The notes under the pieces: model-generated | Database searches by the model: none | What the model saw: only the letters and a program-made list of their open reading frames with translations | What the model was told of the DNA's origin: nothing | Part shown: positions 55,901 to 64,000 of the stretch, piece by piece | How positions within the stretch are numbered: position 1 is the first letter of the stretch | How the letters are laid out: each line of letters opens with the position of its first letter | Translations under genes and position numbers: made by a program | From: Parasponia andersonii | Lineage: Eukaryota > Streptophyta > Magnoliopsida > Rosales > Cannabaceae | Assembly: GCA_002914805.1 (NCBI GenBank) | Contig: JXTB01000714.1 | Location: 1 to 64,000, forward strand | DNA: 64,000 nt | Reading direction: 5' to 3'

Positions 55901-57829
55901 ATTACCTCATGCAAGGTTGGTGGCATCTGTTTATGGCCTTCATCCACTGATCTATCAAGTAGGCTTCATAATAATTTTTCTTCTTGATATGTGGCAGGTT
56001 ATGCGAGACCCTAATGGAATAAGCAGGGGTTCAGGTTTTGTTGCATTCTCTACACCTGAAGAGGCATCTCGAGCGGTAAGTTGATAATTCTAACTTAATT
56101 CTGTGCTCGAAAGTGGATATGCACCATCATATCAATGCTTCCGTTCTACCTAGATAATAGAAGTATAGTCCAATTAATTGTACCTTGTTCTTGCTAGCTT
56201 GTGGAGATGAATGGAAAAATGGTTGTTAGCAAACCTCTATATGTTGCACTTGCACAACGAAAAGAGGATAGGAGAGCAAGGTTGCAGGTAATTTCTATGT
56301 TATCCCCTCCTAAGAGCATGCTTGAGTCTTCTGCACCACTTAGAGGAACTTAACCTCAGTCTTGCTTGATACTACAGTTAATAAATAACATGATGTTGTA
56401 TCCAATTAGTAGTTTGTGTAGAAATAAGAATCGAAACACAATTTTTAGACGATGCTGTGAAAATTTCCTTAATTGCATTATTTTGCTGCACTTTCATGTT
56501 TTTTATACTTTGTTGGCAATGTTCCTTTCTTTTGACATTTGATATTGATTGTTTGAAACACTGGTTGTGTGGAAATCTGGTGGCTGCTTGTACAGGCTCA
56601 GTTTTCTCAGATGCGACCAGTTGCAATTGCACCTTCAGTTGCTCCTCGTATGCCATTGTACCCTCCTGGCGGTCCAGGCCTTGGACAACAAATATTCTAT
56701 GGTCAAGGCCCACCTGCTATTATTCCTTCCCAGGTGACATTTTCACTTGATTGTTTCACTTTATTAGGACAGATAATTTTTAATTATTGTGGCTGCTATT
56801 AGTTTGGCTGGTATTCTTCGTAGGTAAACGTATACAATTTCATTCGGTACTGCTTATTCTTTATCTTGGTTTTTGTTCTTTGAATAGCCCGGATTCGGGT
56901 ATCAGCAGCAGCTTGTTCCTGGTATGAGGCCCGGTGGGGCTCCAATGCCAAATTTCTTTGTGCCAATGGTTCAGCAAGGACAGCAAGGGCAGCGTCCTGG
57001 TGGCAGACGTGGTGGAGCTGTTCAGCAAAACCAGCAACCAGTTCCATTAATGCAACAGCAGGTTGGTGGCATGGTCTTGCTTTCCATTTCCATGTAGTGT
57101 AAATGTCTCCGATGTGTAATCTTGAAGGTGCCTTTAATGACAGATGCTTCCAAGAGGTCGAGTTTATCGTTACCCCCCAGGGCGTGGCCTGCCTGATGTT
57201 CCAATGCCTGGTGTTGCTGGAGGAATGTTTTCTGTTCCATTTGACTTGGGTGGTATGCCGCTGCGTGATACAGCACTGTCTCAGCCAGTTCCAATTGGTG
57301 CACTGGCTACTGCCCTTGCAAATGCTCCACCAGAGCAACAAAGAACTGTAAGCGATCCATAAACTTATTTGATATTTCTCCTCTTTGCATTTCGACTTTC
57401 CCTCCTCTCTGTTTGGCCTCTCCACAAGAGCGGACTTTCCCTCCTCTCTGTTTGGCCTCTCCACAAGAGCGGAACGAAAAAGGAAAATTGAGAGACAGCA
57501 TCATAGTATGTAATGTTGGATTCTCAACAGTACAGTACTGTAGTTTGTTAAGTTTCTAACTAATTTTTTTTGGTTGAAACCTGTAGATGCTGGGTGAGAA
57601 TCTTTACCCACTTGTGGAACAGCTGGAACCTGATAATGCTGCTAAGGTTACAGGGATGCTTCTGGAGATGGATCAAACTGAGGTTCTGCATCTGCTCGAG
57701 TCCCCGGAAGCTTTGAAAGCAAAAGTTGCAGAGGCCATGGAGGTCTTGAGAAATGTTGCACAGCAGCAGACTGGCAACGCAGCTGATCAACTGACCTCAT
57801 TGTCTCTCAACGACAACCTTGCTTCCTGA
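52962..57829 (+). CDS. poly(A)-binding protein, class II PAB2/PAB4/PAB8-like (653 aa, 9 exons)
   Basis: A cytoplasmic poly(A)-binding protein binds mRNA tails, supports translation initiation through eIF4G and controls decay. Exons: 52962-53220, 55020-55138, 55259-55915, 55998-56075, 56198-56287, 56596-56733, 56888-57061, 57144-57347, 57587-57829. All have GT-AG borders and the frame is continuous. RRM1 (about 34-112) has SLYVGDLD and [13 protein letters not shown]2 (about 122-200) has NIFIKNLD and [12 protein letters not shown]3 (about 213-289) has NVFVKNL and [12 protein letters not shown]4 (about 316-393) has NLYIKNLD and RGSGFVAF. A Pro/Gln/Gly/Met-rich linker follows, then the MLLE domain (about 558-637) with [28 protein letters not shown] split over letters in exon 9. 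Cys253 in the RRM3 RNP1 replaces the usual Gly. Intron 1 is 1.8 kb. Length and layout match Arabidopsis PAB2/4/8; the paralogue is not resolved. Confidence 0.96.
57394..57471. repeat. exact 39-bp tandem duplication in PABP intron 8
   Basis: The unit starting GACTTTCCCTCCTCTCTG lies at 57394-57432 and again at 57433-57471 without change. It is inside intron 8 (57348-57586). Confidence 0.92.
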
Positions 57830-59398
57830 GATTTTACTTTCGGACAGAGTGTACTTCCGAAAATCTGGATAGAGATGCTGCAGTTGGGGGTTCGTACTAG
57901 TTTTAAAAGCGGCTATGTTAGTATAGACGCTGGTTTTGGTTTGTTCTGCTGAGAGATTTTTCATTTCTCATTGAGATTGCTGACTTTATGCTTTTGATTT
58001 CCATGCACCATCTATTGCATACTTGTTTTGAGTGGTGGTGCTTAGATGTTCGGGATTCACAATGGTACTCGTTGTGAAAATCTAAGTCTCTGCCGGAAGT
58101 GGCCCGGCTGACTTAAACCCGGAAAAGCCCTCGTTGCTGAATCGCTTCTGTGAAGGACTGATTAACGTGAGATTCTACATAATTTTAAATTGCATTGGTA
58201 GTAAAAAAAAGCTTACCGTGTCAGTCGTCGCTCTCTTCCTGCTTCAGTTAACATTTTCGGTAGTAAAAACTGCTTGACGTTACATAAACTTTTGGCAAAC
58301 CGTTACCAGCCTACCATGAAGATTAATGATTCGTCTTTTGAATATCGTGTAATTAAATGCTGAACAATTAAACATGGCTCTGAATTCTGATTGACCGGGG
58401 CTGAGCATAGAACTCCCTAACCTCCGACCAATCCGAAAAATTCTTGGGTTGGAATTGTTACCAACCCGATGATAGAAACTTTAGTCGGGTTCACCTTCGA
58501 TTACGAAACTTTTGACTACCCTTTCTTTATTTATCTATTATTTTTCTTTATTTCAAGTTGAGTGAAGTTCAACCATTAAAATGACCCTCACATGTTCTGA
58601 AATTTTCGAGCGAAAATCTACATAAGACAAATAACGTGAGTCACGATTTTTGTCTTCCCTTCGAGAAATAATGAAGCTCTAGAACTCGAATTGCGAAAGT
58701 TCGATTTTCCATTTTACGTTAATTTTACATTGAAAATCGATAGGAACTAACTTAATGAAAACAAGATTTGTTAGTTGCAATATTAGGACAAGTACCAAGA
58801 TTTAGCAATTAAAACGAAGGATGTAAATGAAACAGAGAATTTTGGGGAGGAGCTGGAACTGTACTTTTACATGACGTTAACATCCATAAGCAAAGACTAA
58901 ATCCATGACCAACTTCAAACAACTTTCTAAAATCCAAATAAACATCATTAAGTTTATTTTTCATTTATTCTTTTTCTAATTATATATATATATATTGTAT
59001 ATATAAGTTACTTGTTAAAAAAATGTAAGTAAACCGGCGGCAGAGAAACTCATACCCTCCCCAAGTAACTCCCCCCATGCCCTCCCGGCCAACCCGCCGT
59101 GAAAATATTGCATCCCTAATTGGAAGGTTTCTCTTCAAGAATGAATGCCACGAAGAAATGTGGTGAGACAGGAAAGCATGCAAATTCTGCGGTAACTTTT
59201 AATTTTGATTAGCTGCAAATTACTATTTTGACAATGCACAAGCGATTAACTCAAAAGTTAGAATAGTATTCAGATACCCCTATTTACACCCTCTCGTAAG
59301 GGGGTATAAAGCCGGGGCCATATCCATGTTGTATACACATCCAACGATTCAAAACAGCCTTGCTAAGACCGAAACCTCCTATACGCCTACCCTAAAAA
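57830..59398. other. convergent intergenic region between PABP and SUD1
   Basis: The 3' untranslated region of PABP should occupy the first few hundred bases and that of SUD1 (minus strand) the last few hundred. There is a TA run at 58981-58996. No further gene is recognised. Confidence 0.6.
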
Positions 59399-62300
59399 TT
59401 AGAGATCATGTTGGATAGCACGTCTAAGCCGCAGCCCAGTATCGACTTGGTCATGTTGAATGAAAGCAGTACCCTGCAAATCTGAGCTATCCATTTCGGA
59501 TGAAGTTTCAGCATCACTTTGCCTTACTTCAGTATCTTCCCCGAAGTTATGAAGCCGACGGCCAATAAGATAACGGTCATCACGGATGGAGTTATGAAGG
59601 TTGGTAAACCATACATGGAATCTCTTCGCACAGAAGCACAACAAGCTCAAGGACATGCATCCTAGCCAGGCAAACCGATAGACTGCAGAATTAACAACTA
59701 AAGGGTAACCAAGCACCGGAAACACGCCCCTGGCGAGAACATATGGGACACATAGGGCAGTCAACAACTTCATAACAATTGGGAACACAATCTCACGTAG
59801 CACCCAAAGACCTTGAAGCCTGGAGAAACCATCTTCTCTCACTCTTTCAAATTTTATTCGCCAACTTTCGTCTACCAGCGGCATCATATGATCCAACATA
59901 ACCTGCCCAGTAATTACAAACCCAGATAAAATATTCAACCAGTCCAGGCTTTCAATGAGGATCTTCTAAAAGTTAAAAAGACAAATAAAATACGAATAAT
60001 GGATATTTCAGAGAAAAATTACCTTCCCCTCCCTTTTTTTTTTTTTTTCTAGTCTACCTTATAACATCAGCAGCCCATTACACACCGCTCAAAATTTTTA
60101 GAATCATGTTTTAAAAAGTTATAATCATGGAAGCATTTAAAAGTCCAAAACTGTCGCTAAAAACATTTAACAGGAAAGAGAGGAAGACTAACTAGTAGAA
60201 GTTCACAAAAATTAGAAAAACTCACCAATCTAGTCCAGATCTTGAGAAAAATGAGGCCCAGTGCCCAGTCCTGGTACAAGAGGAAAACTGGGCTCTCATC
60301 CACAGGCACTCGCATTGGTACAATCACCAGAAGCTCAAAGAGTAACCCTATCAATACTGGAATGACAAATATCTGGAACACAGTAGTTTGTCAGGGTCAA
60401 AGCATTTAAAGCCAGCAGTTTGATGGGGTCAAAGCAAATTAAAATTGAGACTCGCAAATCTGATTTTATGAATAAAAGAAACTCAGCTGATCCATACCCA
60501 AATAGATAAAAGTGCAAAACTCTTGATAACAATGCCACACCACTTCCAGATCTGGCCAAGCAGAACCGCAACTCGCTTAGTCCTAATATGCTCAGTGGAA
60601 TATCTGGCTCCAGCTATAGCAGTCCAAATTACGTAGCTTCCAATGATAAAAGCATATAGATCTAACAAAACAAATTGAAAAAATTACAATCCCATAGGAA
60701 AGTACGAAGCAAAGCAATCATAAATAACTTGGCTAAATTTACCATTGCACTTAATGCCATGAGTTATTGGGAGAACAGGAATGGTATTAAAAATCGCCCT
60801 TCCAAGTGAAACTGGTACAACTATCAAGGCAGAGTTGAAGAGAAGTAGAGTCATCCAAGCCACCACAAGCAAGAGGACAATGCGAAGGACAAAGCTATAC
60901 CTTCTGAAAAGATTAAAGAAATAAAATAGATAGTCAGAAGAGCTTAGAATCAGGGGAAAAAAGAAATCTACAGTTCATCATTGAAAATGAGAAGTCCATG
61001 GCAGCATGACTCTAGGTCATGAATTGAAAAGGAGCTTCCAATAAATTCAACTCAATTAAAATAGTAGAGCAAATTTTATTGTAAATAGTCAATGCAACAA
61101 CATGGACCAAAATCAACTTATTTAACAATTGAAAAACATCCTTCCACTTACTCTGAATCAGATTGTTCGTCACCATCATAGTCTTCTACAACATTTGCAT
61201 CCCCAGATGCAAGCATGGATCCATTTGAATCATCAGCACCTGGAAGTTGCAGCAGGGGCTGGTCCTGCCCACCTAATTGCACTATCTGTAGTCTGTCCTG
61301 CCTTCCTGGCTCTGCATTTCCCGTTTCCTGTCCACCATTAGCTTCAGGTCTGGGCAGTAAGAAATCTGTTAAACCAAGTGCCCACCCAACTACCGTAAAC
61401 CAATAGCGAAGAAGGGATTTGATTGATGTCCGCAATTTAAAATGCTCAATGGCAAATGGAATGCATATTTGAAACAGAAGCATGTCAGCCGGAATTTCAG
61501 TAAATGGATCAGATACCCTGAGGAAGAACAAAAAGAAAAAACAAAAGGTTCACATTAGTTTATAAACATAGAAACTGTAGTTCTGAGGATTTCTGCCACT
61601 AAAACATCAAGTGCCATCTTACGATATATCGAGTGGAAAAATCGAAGGTGCCATCCTCATAGCAAGTTTGACGGGTAAAAACACCAACATCACGATTAAA
61701 CTCCCATACACTGCAACAGATAACAAAACCCTGCGAGCATGTTTGTGAACAGGATCATCAATAAGATCACGGAACGGATTATAGTTGGGATCAGCTGGAT
61801 CTCGAAGGAAGTAGAGAACTCCATTACGCAAAACCTGCCAACAGAAGGTCAAGGGTTCGTAAGGAAGCAGAGGAATTTCCTATAATAAATTCACCCAAGA
61901 ATATAAGGCAGCAGAAAAAAGACATTACCCCTCGAAGAAGACTGACAAATATGCTTATTTGTAGCATGTAAACAATTCCTACAACCCAATGCACCAATGA
62001 ACTTGCCAAGGGAGACGCAGAGAAGAACTGAACTCTTTGCACCATTGACTTCCCAAACATTCTTATGGTGCATACATCTAGCCACCATCCGCACATCAAT
62101 GGGAACACACCAAGTTCAATGACAAGAAGGAAAGCAACCTTAATCATGGTCATCAAATGCCTCATGGCTGCTAACAACTGCCTGAAGAGAGAAGGGATTG
62201 TCTCTGCGATAGAAGCAATACCATAAAATCTCCCCATAGTCAAAGGCTCACCCCTAGTGTACCGAACCAAAGCAATGAATGCAAGGTAGAGGAAAACTAA

Positions 62301-64000
62301 AGAAAATATAAACATGTATCCGACAGCAAGCGTTGTTACATCAGACAGTCGTGATGGGCCAATACTTGCTGCCTTCAAAATATCTGCTGAAAGTGATGAA
62401 CTTATATTGTTTGAGACTTCATTTGATCCACTAGCATTGACTTTTAACATTTCTGCAACCTGTCCAATCACATCACTGTCTTCACCTCCAGCAGACAAAT
62501 TTGTCACAGCAGTTAGCGCATTCTTCAATGTAATATTTGCTAAGGATAGTGCTGATTCTGTTAAAGGCACCACCTTAGACAAAACTGGAACACTCGATGT
62601 GGAGAAAACCCAAGATATATAATAGAGTATGATCCGACCAAAGGAGAAAGGCACGAAGATTACAACACCAAGAAATATCATATTGCTAGCCAGAACCTGC
62701 AGCCGAACAAAACCACTTAACATACATATGGAAATTGGATATAAAATTCAACTAGTATCTAATATTATTTTTGTCTTAATTCAAAAATTATTAAATCCAT
62801 GTAAAAATCATTAGAAATGGATTGAGGCGGTCCATGAAAACTTGACCACGTACGAACTCAACATTCATCCATTAAAACTACTGTCACATCTACACCACAG
62901 AAGCATATACAATTAGATAGTACCAAGATATAAAAGACGAACTTTTTTATTTTATTTTTTAGGATTAAAGTCATCTTAAATGTAGTCTATGAACCATTGT
63001 AAACAAATAATAAAGGAACATAAAAGTCATCTTAAATGTAGTCTATCAACCATTGTAAACAAATGACAAAGGAACATAAAATCACACACGAGTCAATGGC
63101 AGTTATTTCGAAATTTAACGTCTAAAATGATAAAATAGGATCTCTCACTAATACTTCAACAATCAAGTCAGAGTCAAGTTTGCTATGAATTTGTTCAGGA
63201 TTATTCACTGCCTGATCAGTGAATATACAGAACAAATAANGACATAAAAAACTGAGAGAAATTGAGGAAAAGAAACGTGTTCATAATTAATAAATGAAAA
63301 CACTCAACAGGGGGCAGGAGAGACTGTGGGGAGGGTGTATTAGTGCGTTTGTGGAATTGAACTCACTGTAAATGCATTTTCAACCAAATGAAAGACAGGA
63401 CCCTGCATGCCAACAAGCTCGTCAAAGGGTACATCCTCTGCACCATCACCATCGTCTAAACCATCAAACATCTGTTCGACATGAGCCTCAAGACGAGCTG
63501 CTTGCGCCTCCCACCGAGCAGCTACATTTTCAGCATTCCTTCTGATCATTTGACCTGCTCCAGCAATTCCTTGTGCACCACCAGCATCTTCCCCATTTCC
63601 CTCACCAACCAAATTCCTATTAGCTTGTCCAGGAGGTCTTCTTGCAGCACGAGCACCATTTCTGTCCCCTTCTTCATCTCTATCAGCATCCTGTCCTCCA
63701 AGTTCTCGCAAATGCCTAAAATAATCCCTCAGAGATGTTGCCCCAAGAAAAATAAAAACGATGCTAGCAGAAAGTAGGAATCCATGGAGACAATCAGTGA
63801 GGATAACAGTAGTAGATAAGTGACTCAGGAATAATCTGTGCGCTTCACTGAAACTCCTTACAAAAGCCAACCGCCAAATCCAAAATGTAATGAATGGAAT
63901 GATGAGAAGCCAAACAGAAAGTACAAAACTTAAGCGCAAAAAGAACTGCAGAACATGGCAAGCTTTCATGGCCATCCCAACCACAAACTCTTGAAAAGGA
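59399..64000 (-). CDS. SUD1: ER membrane E3 ubiquitin ligase SUD1/CER9-like (Doa10/MARCH6 family), C-terminal eight exons
   Basis: SUD1/CER9 is the plant Doa10/MARCH6-type RING ligase of the ER membrane. It acts in ER-associated degradation and influences cuticular wax and sterol (HMG-CoA reductase) control. Visible minus-strand exons: 63367-64000 (runs off the window), 61929-62696, 61623-61834, 61152-61517, 60743-60903, 60498-60661, 60226-60372, 59399-59902, with a TAA at 59399-59401. All borders are GT-AG and the frame is continuous, about 984 codons. Conserved stretches include ACHVLQFFLRLSFVLSVWLL, LFLSHLSTTVILTDCLHGF, a Gly/Arg/Ala-rich loop, DDGDGAEDVPFDELVGMQGP, MCGWWLDVCTIRMFGKSM, LRDPADPNYNPFRDLIDDP and VVNSAVYRFAWLGCMSLSL. 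More than ten hydrophobic spans fit a polytopic membrane protein. The RING-CH domain lies outside, beyond 64000. It is likely a single-copy house-keeping-type gene; no damage is seen. Confidence 0.95.
62967..63078. repeat. tandem duplication of about 56 bp in a SUD1 intron
   Basis: AAAGTCATCTTAAATGTAGT begins at 62967 and again at 63023, and the following bases through the poly-A-rich tail match with a few changes. It lies in the 670-bp intron 62697-63366. The same intron has the only ambiguous base in the window (n at 63240). Confidence 0.85.

Overview
The window looks like nuclear DNA of a eudicot plant, probably a woody rosid (the group is an inference). The evidence is AT-rich intergenic DNA, split genes with GT-AG introns, single-exon UGT73-type glycosyltransferases, plant chloroplast and ER proteins, and Ty3/gypsy Tat and Ty1/copia retroelements. 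Nothing bacterial or organellar was seen.

Layout. 1-4.1 kb: AT-rich DNA, a broken carboxylesterase (CXE) gene and a decayed Ty1/copia end. 4.1-10.1 kb: two tandem minus-strand UGT73-like genes separated by two small DNA transposons. 10.1-15.7 kb: another Tourist-like MITE and a decayed copia reverse transcriptase. 15.8-18.8 kb: an eight-exon minus-strand gene for a chloroplast CBS-pair protein (CBSX1/CBSX2 type, 227 aa). 21.9-37.4 kb: one Ty3/gypsy Tat-lineage element with 674-bp LTRs, decayed gag-pol and a spliced antisense accessory ORF. Its integrase end is split by a 4.35-kb nested gypsy element in opposite orientation that has lost RNase H and integrase. 38.5-40.2 kb: a probable solo LTR. 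40.2-49.5 kb: a second, 3'-truncated Tat-lineage element with a roughly 99-bp tandem array between integrase and the antisense ORF remnant. 49.5-52.3 kb: an hAT-like element with a perfect 8-bp target duplication, then AT-rich nested palindromes. 52.96-57.83 kb: a nine-exon poly(A)-binding protein gene (653 aa, plus strand). 59.4-64.0 kb: the last eight exons of a SUD1/CER9 (Doa10/MARCH6-type) ER ubiquitin ligase gene, minus strand, running off the right edge.

Four host genes appear intact over what is visible (two UGTs, CBSX, PABP), together with the visible part of SUD1. PABP and SUD1 are convergent. The host genes share no pathway: the UGTs suggest a specialised-metabolism mini-cluster, CBSX acts on plastid thioredoxins, PABP in mRNA translation and stability, and SUD1 in ER protein degradation and wax/sterol control. 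Transposons fill most of the middle 30 kb. I did not find a clearly new biological system. The least routine items are the spliced antisense gene in the Tat element, the alternating 25-bp repeats in its LTRs, the hairpin-bearing 99-bp array, the enzyme-less nested element, and a Gly-to-Cys change in an RNP1 motif of the PABP. Splice sites were read by eye from GT-AG borders and reading-frame continuity.
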